From: Bog-257 sp963805985 | GTDB taxonomy: Bacteria > Acidobacteriota > Terriglobia > Terriglobales > Acidobacteriaceae | Length of the DNA stretch: 64,000 nt | Reading direction: 5' to 3' | Assembly (NCBI GenBank): GCA_963805985.1 | Contig: CAWDWG010000005.1 | Location: forward strand, 186,001 to 250,000 | In this document: positions 25,545-34,578 of the stretch, one piece after another | Layout: each line of letters opens with the position of its first letter | Position numbering within the stretch: the stretch's first letter is position 1 | Notes under the pieces: model-generated | What the model was told of the DNA's origin: nothing | Seen by the model: only the letters and a program-made list of their open reading frames with translations | Database searches by the model: none | Made by a program: the position numbers and the translations under genes

Positions 25545-25650
25545 CGGCATGGTAGCGCCGGCCTCCGGCCGGCTGTCAGGCAGGCGTCTCGCCTGCCCAT
25601 CTCCGCGAAGGCCAGCGGCCTGCTATCCAGCCGCCAAGATGGCGGTGCTA
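25545..25650. repeat. 'gtagcgccggcctccggccggctgt' repeat
   Basis: Two nested palindromes (ccggcctccggccgg; aggcaggcgtctcgcctgcc) fill the gap after the transporter gene, with related 'gaggcgg...gcgaaggccagcggcc' text after. Confidence 0.65.
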
Positions 25651-25755
25651 CTCTGGTGGCGAAGAGCGAGTAGCGAACAGCGATCCCGCGAATGGCGCAA
25701 ACCTGCTGCCGCCCATTAGAATCAATCGTTGGCAATCATCCATACCGGAGTTCTC

Positions 25756-26025
25756 ATGGCACACATGGTCAATTGCGTGAAGCTGGGTCGCGAAGCGGAG
25801 GGCCTCGACGCGCCGCCCTTCGACGGCGAGCTCGGCCAGAAGATCTACAACAACGTCTCCAAGCTGGCCTGGGAGCAGTGGCAGGAGCACATGAAGATGC
25901 TGCTCAACGAGTATCGCCTGCAACCCTGGAAGAAGGACCACCAGGAATTCATCGTGCAGCAGATGGAAGCCTACTTCTTCGGCGAGGGCTCGGAGAAGCC
26001 CAAGGAATTCGTCGCGCCCCAGTAG
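25756..26025 (+). CDS. yggX: Probable Fe(II)-trafficking protein (YggX family)
   Basis: The 89-residue protein starts MAHMVNCVKLGREAEGL, the YggX pattern (MxxMVxCxKLxxEAxGL), with the conserved Cys and the PFDGELGQKIYNNVSKLAWEQWQ block. YggX protects iron-sulfur clusters against oxidation and moves Fe(II). CGGAG upstream of the ATG at 25756 supports this start over an upstream in-frame TTG/ATG. The C-terminus (GSEKPKEFVAPQ) is a little shorter than enterobacterial forms. Confidence 0.93.
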   Translation: MAHMVNCVKLGREAEGLDAPPFDGELGQKIYNNVSKLAWEQWQEHMKMLLNEYRLQPWKKDHQEFIVQQMEAYFFGEGSEKPKEFVAPQ

Positions 26026-26031
26026 CCGCAC

Positions 26032-26514
26032 CTATTCCGGCGGCACATACGGCGAGAAGCCCAGTGTGTTGTCAGACTTCTGCACCCACAGGCTCGCCTT
26101 GTGCGCGATGCGGTCGTTCACGGTAACAATGACCACCACTCCGCTCGGGCTTCCGAAAGGCGGCCCGCTATGCCGGCGCGGGGGATATCCGGCCATGTAG
26201 ATTTTGTGGCTCTTGATGATGCCCCACTCGCCGCTTGGCCCCCAGTCCTTCTTGAAATCATCGAAGGTGTAACTGGAATACTGGCCGGGATGCTGCTTCC
26301 AGTTGGGATCGTTCATCCAGATCCCGTAAGCCTGATCGAAGTTCGCCTGCTGGAGGGAGTCAAAGAAGCGGTCGACCACCCGTTCCTGGGGCCAGAAGCG
26401 AAGCTGCCACCACACCAGCCCGATCACCAGCACAACGAAGACCAGCGCGATAATGATGTTCCGCCGCTTACGCCCTTGCCGCGGATCGTAAGGTTTGGCT
26501 TCGAACAGGGTCAT
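26032..26514 (-). CDS. Single-pass membrane protein (160 aa)
   Basis: A short basic N-terminus (RQGRKRRN) precedes one membrane helix (IIIALVFVVLVIGLVWW, residues about 19-36). The outer roughly 120 residues look like an NTF2-like/DUF4878-style small domain: VVDRFFDSLQQANFDQAYGIW, then a beta-rich half (KASLWVQKSDNTLGFSPYV). Function unknown; such anchored NTF2-like domains often bind small ligands. Convergent with the yggX gene, 6 bp apart. Confidence 0.65.
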   Translation of the reverse strand: MTLFEAKPYDPRQGRKRRNIIIALVFVVLVIGLVWWQLRFWPQERVVDRFFDSLQQANFDQAYGIWMNDPNWKQHPGQYSSYTFDDFKKDWGPSGEWGIIKSHKIYMAGYPPRRHSGPPFGSPSGVVVIVTVNDRIAHKASLWVQKSDNTLGFSPYVPPE

Positions 26515-26611
26515 GGACTAATAGTTTACACGGCGATACGCGGAGTGGGGGATGAGGGAAAGCCCAGGCGCAGCTTCAATCTAAGCTGGCCGGGCCTGGG
26601 TTTGCGGCGTT

Positions 26612-27328
26612 CTATTGCTTGAGCGTCTGCAGCTTCTGCGTGGCGATCTGAGCGACCGAAGTATTCGGCGACTCCTTTTGCATCTGCTCGTAGATGTGGC
26701 GGGCTTCGTCGGGCTGGGCCATGGCTTCGTACAGCGACGCCAGGGCCAGCTGCGCCGCGCTCTTGCCGACCGACGCGGTAGGATGATCGATCAGCTGCTT
26801 GTAGATGTCGACCGCCTGCAGGTTGCGGTTGGTCTCGTGATAGACGGAGGCGAGAGCCATCTTCGCCAGACTGCCAATCTCGTGGTAGCGGCCATCGGCG
26901 ACTTCCTGAAGGTCCTTCTCCGCCGTGGCGTTGTCACCCAGGTCGCGGGCCGTAACGCCGGCAAAGTAGCGCGCCATCGCCGCCGACTGGGTAAAGCGAT
27001 ACTTGTCCGCGATCCGGCTGAAATCTTTATTCGCGGCCGTGTCGCGCTCCTGGCTGGAACCGTAGCTCGGTATGTCGGGAGTCGCCGGCGTCCCAGCCGG
27101 GCGAACCGGATTGCTGTACTTCTGGATCGCCGATGCCAGCTCCGCGCTGGCCTGCTGGTCGCGATAGACGATGTAGCCCCAGCCGCCGCCGATCAGGGCG
27201 AGGATGACCACGACCGTGATCCCCAGGACCGTGAGCTTAGAGCGGTGGTCGACCGCCCAGGAGATGGTTTCGGCGGTGGAAGCCGCAAAAGCGTCCTGCT
27301 TCAGCTGATGTCGAGTGTAACTGCGCAA
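26612..27328 (-). CDS. YfgM-like TPR membrane protein
   Basis: The TTG at 27328 follows AAGGATCACCA. The protein has a short cytoplasmic start (residues 1-32), one membrane helix (LTVLGITVVVILALIGGGWGY) and an outer region with about 3-4 TPRs (DLGDNATAEKDLQEVADG, HETNRNLQAVDIYKQLID, QPDEARHIYEQMQ). The layout matches YfgM/TPR_21 proteins, which act near the SecYEG translocon or in envelope-stress control. Function here is inferred from that layout only. It is the last gene before the dnaA upstream region. Confidence 0.82.
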   Translation of the reverse strand: MRSYTRHQLKQDAFAASTAETISWAVDHRSKLTVLGITVVVILALIGGGWGYIVYRDQQASAELASAIQKYSNPVRPAGTPATPDIPSYGSSQERDTAANKDFSRIADKYRFTQSAAMARYFAGVTARDLGDNATAEKDLQEVADGRYHEIGSLAKMALASVYHETNRNLQAVDIYKQLIDHPTASVGKSAAQLALASLYEAMAQPDEARHIYEQMQKESPNTSVAQIATQKLQTLKQ

Positions 27329-28139
27329 TGGTGATCCTTCTTTGGTCTGTGACTTCCGCCAGTCAGGTGGGAATGGAGTAGTTTATCAGTCTGCCGATTT
27401 TGGGGTCAAACGCCCGCGGTCCGCGGGCGGGACTCTGTTCTGCGTGGCAAGGCTCCATGGAGCGGGTTGTGCGCCTTGAGCACAGGGTCTAATTTCAACG
27501 ATCGGCAGCGGCCCCGACCTGACCCCTGCGCCGATGAGTCGGAGGCCTCAAATCGGCCCGGAAGCGATGCTCCGCCGGCAACCCTCGCGCAAGACAGTTT
27601 TCAAGCTATGCCGTTGGATATCGCGAACGCTTGCTCCACCTTCAGCGGAACATCAAGCCCAGTGCAAGAGCCTTCACGCTCACGCTCGCTCGTCGAGCGG
27701 AACTTCATCGCGCCGAGCGTCACCAGATTCTGCTCCGCGCATTCATCGAAAGTGATCGCGCAATGCAGCACTAAACGACGAGTTCGCGCGAACGGCAAGA
27801 AATGGTTTTTCGCATTGCACCGCTGTAGCTGCAATCGAAAACGCTCGCAAAATTTTTTTTCTTAGGTTAACTTTCCGCGAATCAATTGCTCACGCGCAAC
27901 GTCCATCCAGCACGCGATAATTTCTCTGGCACGATTTTTTTTTCGTGCTAGTATCCGTGGAGCCTCTAAGAGTTCACGTTGCACAAATGCGGTGCAATTC
28001 TCTCTGACACCGCAAAAAACAGGTTCGCGCGATGTTATTTTCCGGTCGGTTTGTACCGCACGTATTCGAGACGTATTCGGTCCCGTTTCCCAACTAACTG
28101 ATTCTCCGCTGCAGGGCGCTTCGCCTCAGGACTGCCATT
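27329..28139 (+). promoter_or_regulatory. 810-bp region upstream of dnaA
   Basis: No gene was recognised. Features: a perfect inverted repeat GCCCGCGG-T-CCGCGGGC (27412-27428); a hairpin GCACGA-T8-TCGTGC (27929-27948) just before a possible -10 (TAGTAT, 27949-27954); and a tandem ACGTATTCG repeat (28060-28068 and 28071-28079, 11-bp period) 60 bp before dnaA, which could bind a regulator. I found no clear consensus DnaA box here, so the unwinding half of the origin is more likely in the dnaA-dnaN gap. Confidence 0.55.
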
Positions 28140-29525
28140 ATGTCTTCATTTGATATTGCTTCCGCTAATCCGTGGATGCGCGTTTTGGACGCATTGCAGA
28201 AGAAAGTCAATCGCACTTCCTACGAGACCTGGTTCAAGCCCACACGCTTCGATCACGCGCAGGGTCCCATCTTGTTCGTACGCGTTCCCAATTCTCAGTT
28301 CTGCCACATCGGTGAGCGCTACGGCGATCTGATCAGCGAGGCCTTCGAGAACCTCGGCCTCGAGTACCGCGACGTGGAGTTCATCACTCCCGAAGAGCCG
28401 CGTCCCGGCGACGGAAAAGCTGCCACCGCCCAGGCTGATTCCTCGCACACTTCAGACAAGCCCGCGCCCGGACCTATCACCCAGCAGCGTTTCGATTGGG
28501 ATGGAGCCGCACAGCTAAACCCGAAGTACACCTTCGACGACTTCGTTACTGGTTCGGGCAATCAGTTTGCCCAGGCCGCGGCGCGCGCGGTGGCCGAAAA
28601 GCCTTCCAAGGCCTACAACCCTCTCTTCCTGTACGGCGGCGTCGGCATGGGCAAGACGCACCTGATGCAGGCCATCGGGCACGAGATCAAGTTGCGGCAG
28701 CCGGAAAAGTCCATCTGCTACGTCTCCGGCGAGCGCTTCACCAACGACATGATCAACGCGCTGCGCTACAGCAAGATGGCCGGCTTCCGCGACAAGTATC
28801 GCAACATGGACGTCCTGCTGGTCGACGACATCCAGTTCCTGGTCAACAAGGAGCGCACGCAGGAAGAGTTCTTCCACACTTTCAACGCGTTGCACGAGTG
28901 CCTGCGGCAGATCGTGATCGCCAGCGACCGTCCGCCGAAGGAGTTGGCCGAAATCGAAGACCGGCTGCGCAGCCGCTTCGAGTGGGGCCTGATCGCCGAC
29001 ATCCAGCCGCCGGATCTGGAGACCAAAGTCGCCATCCTGCAGAAGAAGGCGGAGTCGGAACGCGTGATGCTGCCGACGGACGTGGCGCTGTTCATCGCCT
29101 CCAGCATCCGCAGCAACGTTCGCGAGTTGGAGGGCGCTCTGATCCGGCTGACGGCCTATTCGTCGCTCACCGGCGGCGAGATCAATCTGAACACCGCTCA
29201 GGAGGTCCTGAAGAACCTGATCGACTCGCAGGTGCGCAAGATCACCATCGATTCCATCCAGAAGGCGGTGTGCGAGCAGTTTGGCCTGCGCCTGATGGAG
29301 ATCAAGGCGAAGAACAACTCCCGCGTCATAGTCTTCCCGCGGCAGATTGCGATGTACCTGGCGAAGCACCTCACCGACGCTTCTCTGCCAGAGATCGGCC
29401 GCCAGTTCGGCGGCAAGCATCACACCACCGTGCTGCACTCGGTGGACAAGATTGAGGAGGCGCGCAAAGCCGACAAGGATTTAAACAGGGTGCTCACCAA
29501 GCTCACGGAAACTTTGGGCTTGTAA
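28140..29525 (+). CDS. dnaA: Chromosomal replication initiator DnaA
   Basis: The 461-residue DnaA has domain I (MRVLDALQKKVNRTSYETWF), a variable linker (residues about 88-120), the AAA+ domain with Walker A (GGVGMGKTH) and Walker B (LLVDDIQFL), sensor II arginines, and the DNA-binding domain IV with the signature GRQFGGKHHTTVLHSV (residues about 421-436). Start ATG at 28140 with CCTCAGG upstream. It sits in a head-to-tail pair with dnaN. Confidence 0.98.
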   Translation: MSSFDIASANPWMRVLDALQKKVNRTSYETWFKPTRFDHAQGPILFVRVPNSQFCHIGERYGDLISEAFENLGLEYRDVEFITPEEPRPGDGKAATAQADSSHTSDKPAPGPITQQRFDWDGAAQLNPKYTFDDFVTGSGNQFAQAAARAVAEKPSKAYNPLFLYGGVGMGKTHLMQAIGHEIKLRQPEKSICYVSGERFTNDMINALRYSKMAGFRDKYRNMDVLLVDDIQFLVNKERTQEEFFHTFNALHECLRQIVIASDRPPKELAEIEDRLRSRFEWGLIADIQPPDLETKVAILQKKAESERVMLPTDVALFIASSIRSNVRELEGALIRLTAYSSLTGGEINLNTAQEVLKNLIDSQVRKITIDSIQKAVCEQFGLRLMEIKAKNNSRVIVFPRQIAMYLAKHLTDASLPEIGRQFGGKHHTTVLHSVDKIEEARKADKDLNRVLTKLTETLGL

Positions 29526-29548
29526 ACCGCGCCTGGGGCGCGGTTTTT
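29526..29548 (+). terminator. Rho-independent terminator after dnaA
   Basis: ACCGCGCC, 3-nt loop, GGCGCGGT, then TTTTT. It begins 1 bp after the dnaA stop. It separates the dnaA transcript from the origin candidate and dnaN. Confidence 0.85.
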
Positions 29549-29579
29549 CACTTTTGGACAACGTTTTCTCCAGGCAAGC

Positions 29580-29790
29580 TGTGGATTGGATGTGGAACAC
29601 GTGGAAGTCGCGGATGGAACTTTAGAAGCGCCCAGGAATTGCACGGCCGCCCACGGTCCGGAAGGCCGGTTTTGTACAACTATCAGGTGATATCGGGCAG
29701 CGGCCATGCGGTTTGGTTTTAAATTTCCACTTTTCCGCAGTGCCTACTATTACTACTGGTTTTATATGTTTTTGATTTGATATAAGGAGT
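29580..29790. other. Candidate oriC unwinding region (dnaA-dnaN gap)
   Basis: Two DnaA-box-like sites TGTGGATTG (29580-29588) and TGTGGAACA (29591-29599) lie first. Then TTTTCCGCA (29731-29739; two mismatches from TTATCCACA), a short GC step, and a DnaA-trio-like run CTA-CTA-TTA-CTA-CTG (29744-29758), followed by an AT-rich stretch (29759-29785). The order box, GC step, trios, AT-rich tract is that of the B. subtilis unwinding element, and the trio run is close to the B. subtilis one. Confidence 0.75.
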
Positions 29791-29834
29791 AGCAGTAATA
29801 AAGGGCCGGCAAGAACGTTTGTGAGGTGCGACCG

Positions 29835-30992
29835 ATGGCTGTCGAGGCAACAGGAGCAATGCAAGGTACGGCGATGGAAATCAGTGTCAGCAAGTTTGAG
29901 TTGCTGAAGGAACTGACGGCGACGCAGGGCGTGGTCGAGCGCAAGACCACGATCCCGATCCTCTCCAACTTTCTGTTCGAGGCGGCGGACGATCGGCTCA
30001 CCATCACGGCCACCGATCTCGACCTAAGCCTGCGCACCTCCTGTGCCGCCAAGGTGAAGAAGGAAGGCGCCTGTACCATCCCCGCGCGCAAGCTGTACGA
30101 CTACGTCAAGCTGCTGCCCGACGTTGACATCTCCATCAAGCTGCTGGAGAACCATTGGGTCAACATCCGCGCCGGCCGCTCCAACACCAAGATGGTCGGG
30201 ATGGCGCGCGCCAACTTCCCCGGGCTGCCAACCTTCCCGGCGACGGGAATGGTCAAGATTCCGGCGCAGACGTTGCGCAGCATGATCGCGCGGACCATCT
30301 TCGCCATCTCCAGCGAAGAGTCACGCTACACCTTGAACGGCGGCCTGATGGTGCTGAAGCCGGAGTCGATCGTCATGGTCGCGACCGACGGCCATCGCCT
30401 GGCGCACATCGAGAAGCAGGGTGAGCAGTTCGAAGTCACCGGCGAGAACAAGACCCTGGTCCCCAAGAAAGCCATGAGCGAGATTTACTCGCTGCTGCAA
30501 AACAGCGACGTCGACTTCATCGAGTTCGCCAAGGATGACTCGACCTTGTTCTTCCGCATCGGCGAGCGCCTGCTGACCTCGCGCCAACTCACCGGCCAGT
30601 TCCCCAACTACGAAGCCGTTCTGCCGCGGGAAACCACTAAATCCGTCGTCGTCCATGGCGCCGACCTGAACACGGCGATCCAGCGCGTGGCCCAGTTTGC
30701 CGACGAACGCTCACGCGCCATCCGCATGAAGCTCGACAAAAACGAGCTGAAGATTTCCTCCTCATCCACCGATTCCGGCGAGTCGGAAGACTCGATCGAG
30801 ACTGCCTACGCCGCCGATCCCCTCGCCATCGGCTTCAACTCCGAGTACCTGATCGACTTCCTCAAGGCCTCCACCGGCGGCGATGTGCGCCTGGAGTTCA
30901 AAGACGCCCAATCCGCCGGCCAGATGCGCCCCGACGATGCCGGCGACGACGGGTTTAAGTACCGGTACGTCGTGATGCCGATGCGAATCTGA
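29835..30992 (+). CDS. dnaN: DNA polymerase III beta subunit (sliding clamp)
   Basis: Three-domain clamp; the standard family start is MEISVSKFELLKEL (ATG 29874). I chose the ATG at 29835, which has GAGGTG at ideal spacing and adds 13 residues; 29874 has AAGG and is also plausible. Family motifs are clear: LSNFLFEAADDRLTITATDL, PARKLYDYVKLLP, ATDGHRLAHIEK, and the C-terminus PLAIGFNSEYLIDFLK followed by YRYVVMPMRI. It is not followed by recF. Confidence 0.96.
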   Translation: MAVEATGAMQGTAMEISVSKFELLKELTATQGVVERKTTIPILSNFLFEAADDRLTITATDLDLSLRTSCAAKVKKEGACTIPARKLYDYVKLLPDVDISIKLLENHWVNIRAGRSNTKMVGMARANFPGLPTFPATGMVKIPAQTLRSMIARTIFAISSEESRYTLNGGLMVLKPESIVMVATDGHRLAHIEKQGEQFEVTGENKTLVPKKAMSEIYSLLQNSDVDFIEFAKDDSTLFFRIGERLLTSRQLTGQFPNYEAVLPRETTKSVVVHGADLNTAIQRVAQFADERSRAIRMKLDKNELKISSSSTDSGESEDSIETAYAADPLAIGFNSEYLIDFLKASTGGDVRLEFKDAQSAGQMRPDDAGDDGFKYRYVVMPMRI

Positions 30993-31036
30993 CAAGCTCG
31001 CACTTTCGAAACGGAAATGGACGGGTGAAGTAGAAG

Positions 31037-31120
31037 ATTGTCATTACGAGCGGAGCGAGGAATCTGCTGTCCTTCCGATTGGCAAGAAAGCAGATCCCTC
31101 GTTTCGCTCGGGATGACAAT
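31037..31120. repeat. Palindromic 'gtcattacgagcgg / ccgctcgggatgacaat' repeat
   Basis: An inverted pair of the dispersed 'ctgctgtcc...agatccctcg' repeat lies just after dnaN. The 440-bp gap (30993-31432) has no recognised gene besides this; the rest is featureless with a short 'ctgctaatcc' direct repeat near 31175-31198. Confidence 0.65.
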
Positions 31121-31432
31121 TTTCCTCTACGATCGGCATTTCCTAAGCGGTTGCCGGAACCACCTCCTGTAAATCCTGCTAATCCAACCTGCTAATCCGT
31201 GCTGGTCAGAGGCTTCGTGACCAGTCGATCGGGAATGCATTTCCCTCCGCTAACCCTTTTCCCCCACCTTCGTCTATCTGAATAAGCAGGGAGCGATGCT
31301 CATAGGGGCATGCGGGACGTTCCACTCCGCTAGTTCGCATGCCCCGGGCACCGCATCACGCCCTCCTTATTCTCCTCATTCGCAACGGAACTTGCAGGCG
31401 CTCCTTCTCGTACCACTACGAGGAGGAGCACT

Positions 31433-32224
31433 GTGAGTCTACGCGCTCGAATCTTCCTGCTCTGCTTCGCTTTTCTGGCCACGTCGGCCTTCGCCGACGA
31501 ATGGACCAAGACCTACCAGGTCGGCAATAACGCCAGCCTTCATGTCGACACCAACGACGCGGCCATCGAAATCACCCGCGGCGTCAGCAACACCATCAAT
31601 GCGCGCGTGGTCGCCGACGGCTACACCATCGGCAACAGTAGCGTTCGCGTAACCGAGCGCCAGGATGCCGACAAAGTCGATATCGAGGTCCACGTTCCGA
31701 ACGAGTGGGGCTTCCATATCGGCAGCCATCGCGGCGTCCGAATCGAGGTGCAGGTACCACCGACGTCGACGCTCGATCTGCATTCCGGTGACGGCCACAT
31801 CTCGGTGAACGGCATCTCCGGCCAGGCGCGGATCGATACCGGCGACGGCCACATCGACGTCCAGAACTTCAATGGCTCGCTGCGCGGACATACCGGCGAC
31901 GGCCACATGACCATCGACGGCGTCTTCACCGATCTCGACCTGCGCAGCGGTGACGGCCACGTGGACCTGACCGTGCGTCCCGGCTCCAAGCTGAACGGCG
32001 GCTGGCTGATCCATACCAGTGACGGCAGCGTCGAGGCGAAACTGCCGCAGGACCTGGCGGCTGAGCTCTACGCCCACACCGGCGACGGCCACATCACGCT
32101 CGACATGCCCGTGACGGTCAGCGGCTCGATCGAGCACTCGCGGATTCGCGGCAAGCTGAACGGCGGCGGCCCGCTGCTGGAGATCACCACCGGCGACGGC
32201 AGCATCCGCATCGGGAAGTATTAG
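31433..32224 (+). CDS. Secreted DUF4097-type beta-repeat protein
   Basis: The GTG at 31433 has AGGAGG at ideal spacing. A signal peptide (SLRARIFLLCFAFLATSAFA) is followed by a beta-rich protein with seven repeats of about 18-25 residues, each starting near (S/T)GDG(H/S) (for example TGDGHIDVQNFNG, SGDGHVDLTVRPG). The repeats fit the DUF4097 (putative adhesin/auto-transporter-like) right-handed beta-helix. The DNA also repeats the segment ggcgacggccacat. Function unknown; probably on the surface. Confidence 0.82.
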   Translation: MSLRARIFLLCFAFLATSAFADEWTKTYQVGNNASLHVDTNDAAIEITRGVSNTINARVVADGYTIGNSSVRVTERQDADKVDIEVHVPNEWGFHIGSHRGVRIEVQVPPTSTLDLHSGDGHISVNGISGQARIDTGDGHIDVQNFNGSLRGHTGDGHMTIDGVFTDLDLRSGDGHVDLTVRPGSKLNGGWLIHTSDGSVEAKLPQDLAAELYAHTGDGHITLDMPVTVSGSIEHSRIRGKLNGGGPLLEITTGDGSIRIGKY

Positions 32225-32245
32225 AGCCGGTGCGCAGTGCCGTTA

Positions 32246-32390
32246 GGGTGGAGCACCGCTTCAGCGGTGCAGTCAGGATCAACAAATCGCCCCGGCTTTA
32301 GCCGCTGAGGTAAGCAGGTGATTTACCTCAGGCGCTAAAGCGCATTCCTCGGGCACAAACTGTTTGCACGCCTGAAGGCGTGCTCCACCC
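32246..32390. repeat. Palindromic element, copy 2
   Basis: A 145-bp relative of the element at 4332-4477, with end GGGTGGAGCACC and the other end GGCGTGCTCCACCC, and the same nested 'gctgaggtaa...tttacctcaggcgctaaagcgc' core. It fills the gap between the DUF4097 gene and the LuxR-type gene. Confidence 0.78.
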
Positions 32391-32451
32391 GGCGCCTCCC
32401 TCAACAAAATCCCCTCTCCGCCGATAGAACTATTGAAGCGGCTATCGGCCC

Positions 32452-33183
32452 GTGGACCCCTTATCCAATGATCGCTCCCCCGTCCATCGCAGCCGACGCA
32501 AGGCACTACTCTTCTGCCAGCATCCCGTCGCGCAGGAACGCTTCCTGCGCCTGCTGACCCGCGCCGGATTCGACGCCGCGGTCCACTCCCAGCTTCGCCT
32601 GCCCAATCCTGCGGCCGCCAAGAACGGCCATGCCGTCTCGCTCGCCGTAGTCGACTGCAGCGATCCCGATTCCTGTCTCGAATTCGTAGGCGACCTGCGC
32701 CACAAGCAGCCACAGCTGCCGGTGCTGGCTCTGGTCCCCAAGCTTCATCCTGCGCACACGTTTGCGCTGCTGCGATTAGGCGTGAAAGGCGTGCTCTCCT
32801 ACGGCCAGGCGCAGCGCGAACTTTCGCGCGCGGCTGCCGAGCTCGCCGGCGGAGGCCACTGGATCCCGCGCGAGATCCTGGCCGGCTTCATCGATTCGAT
32901 CCTGCCCGAGCTTCACGGCAGTGAGGCGCTGAATCCAGCCATCGAGATCAGCCGCCGCGAGCGCCAGGTCCTGGACCTGCTGCTGGAAAATCTCTCCAAC
33001 AAAGAGATCGCCGCCAAGCTTTTCGTCTCCGAGCGCACGGTGAAGTTCCACGTCTCCAACCTGTTGGCCAAGTTTGGCGTGCAGCGCCGCGCCGAACTGA
33101 TCGTCCTCTGGATGCGCCGGGCCACCGCCGCGCCATGGGAGTCGCAAGGTCGCGGGCAGGCACTGTCGACGCACATCAACTGA
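32452..33183 (+). CDS. LuxR-type response regulator with degenerate receiver
   Basis: The C-terminal LuxR/NarL HTH is clear (SRRERQVLDLLLENLSNKEIA, then VSERTVKFHVSNLLAKFGVQRR). The N-terminal roughly 130 residues look like a receiver. The phospho-acceptor region (LAVVDCSDPDS) keeps an Asp, but the acidic pair and the conserved Lys are not where expected. It may therefore work without phosphorylation. Start is the GTG at 32452. No histidine kinase is adjacent. Confidence 0.83.
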   Translation: MDPLSNDRSPVHRSRRKALLFCQHPVAQERFLRLLTRAGFDAAVHSQLRLPNPAAAKNGHAVSLAVVDCSDPDSCLEFVGDLRHKQPQLPVLALVPKLHPAHTFALLRLGVKGVLSYGQAQRELSRAAAELAGGGHWIPREILAGFIDSILPELHGSEALNPAIEISRRERQVLDLLLENLSNKEIAAKLFVSERTVKFHVSNLLAKFGVQRRAELIVLWMRRATAAPWESQGRGQALSTHIN

Positions 33184-33316
33184 AGTTGGTAGTGGCTGAA
33201 GTTGAACAAGAAGAGAATTTCAATTGAGCCGCTAACCCCATTTGGCATGCTGACCAAGCCCATTTAAGCTGACTGGTGACCGGGCGCTCGCCAGCATCAA
33301 GCGAGGGAGATGGCGC

Positions 33317-34304
33317 ATGAGTCCACAGACAGCATCTCTGCCAGCGGCTGATCCTGCTCAACCGCATTCGCACACCGGCTCCGGCCTGAGGCCGATCTTC
33401 GTCGGGCCGAAGGGCATACGCGCCGGTTGGCGCCTCCTGATCTTCCTGGCAATCTACGCTGCCCTGGGCGATCCAAACCCTCGTCGCTCCGCGGCTGGGG
33501 CAGTACGCCACGGCGTCCGCCGTGCTGATGCCCGGCCCTGTCGCCTGGGCTCAGGGCCTTGGGTTCGTGTATATCATGATCGCCGCCGCGGTCATGGCCC
33601 GCATCGAGCGTCGCAAAATCTCCGACTATGGGCTGCCGCTGCGCGTAGCGCTTTGGAAGAATTTCGGTCTGGGCGTGCTGCTGGGTTTTCTCTCGATCAG
33701 CTGTGCGCTGCTGGCAATCTTCGCCCTGCACGGCTTCCGCATCACCGGGCTGGCGATCCACGGCGCCACAATCCTGACGGCGACACTGGCCTGGGCCGGT
33801 GCCTTTGCGATCGTCGGCTTGTGCGAGGAATCGCTGTTTCGCGGATATCCGCTGTTCACGCTGGCCACCGGCATCGGCTTCTGGCCGGCGGCGATTCTGA
33901 TGTCGGCGCTCTTCGGGCTGTCCCACGTGCCCAATCCGGGTGAGACGCCTACCGGAGTCCTGTCGATCGTGCTCTTCGGACTTCTTTTCTGTTTCCTCGT
34001 TCGCCGCAGCGGCGATATCTGGATCCCGGTCGGCTTTCACGCCGGAGTTGACTGGGGCCTGACATTCTTTTATGGCGTGCACGACAGCGGCTTCGCGCCG
34101 TACCACAGTCTCTTCAACTCGGAGTTCACCGGACCGGCGTGGCTGACCGGCGGAAGGGTCGGGCCGGAAGCCAGTATCTTCATGCTCATGGTGCTGGTGA
34201 TCGTGGGCATCCTGTTCAGCCTTCGCTATCGCGAGGTGCGCTATCGGCCGGAAGCCGCGGCCAAGCGGTTGGATCATCATGCCGCGCCGGCCCGGCAACC
34301 ATAA
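33317..34304 (+). pseudogene. CPBP-family membrane protease, frameshifted
   Basis: CAAX-protease/bacteriocin-processing (ABI) family. The ATG at 33317, with AGGGAG upstream, starts a proline-rich N-terminus and first helix (WRLLIFLAIYAAL). The rest, in another frame, has the EESLFRG motif (catalytic Glu pair), then FGLSHVPNPGE and GFHAGVDW with the conserved His residues. The frame changes near 33460-33466 (frame 2 to 3, equivalent to +1), expected to read IYAAL-WAIQTLVAP. An indel error or true loss are both possible; the catalytic part is intact. Confidence 0.8.
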
Positions 34305-34422
34305 CAATCTCAAACTGAGACACCAGTCGCCCGTCTCCCAAGGTTGCCACCACCCCCCGCCGCCCGTTATACTTTTCGTTTGCTCTGTTGAAACATGAGC
34401 TAGTGAGGAGCGCCGTTTTCGA

Positions 34423-34578
34423 ATGCCGAAGCGCACATTCCAACCCAACCGTCGTCGCCGCTCAAAGACGCACGGATTTCGTTCTCGCATGAAGACCAAG
34501 AGCGGCCGGGCGGTGCTGTCGCGCCGTCGCGCCAAGGGACGCAAGCGCGTCTCGGTGAAGCCGGGCTTCCGCGAGTAA
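34423..34578 (+). CDS. rpmH: 50S ribosomal protein L34
   Basis: The 51-residue protein starts MPKRTFQPNRRRRSKTHGF and ends GRAVLSRRRAKGRKRVSV followed by a short tail: the L34 pattern. Start ATG at 34423 with GAGGAG about 14 nt upstream. It starts the conserved rpmH-rnpA-yidD-yidC-khpB-mnmE cluster. Confidence 0.98.
   Translation: MPKRTFQPNRRRRSKTHGFRSRMKTKSGRAVLSRRRAKGRKRVSVKPGFRE

Noticed and set aside
27467..27865. Overlapping frames in the 810-bp dnaA upstream region
   Set aside because: Translations are Arg/Ser/Cys-rich with no domain and overlap each other; this is most likely a regulatory region, not coding.
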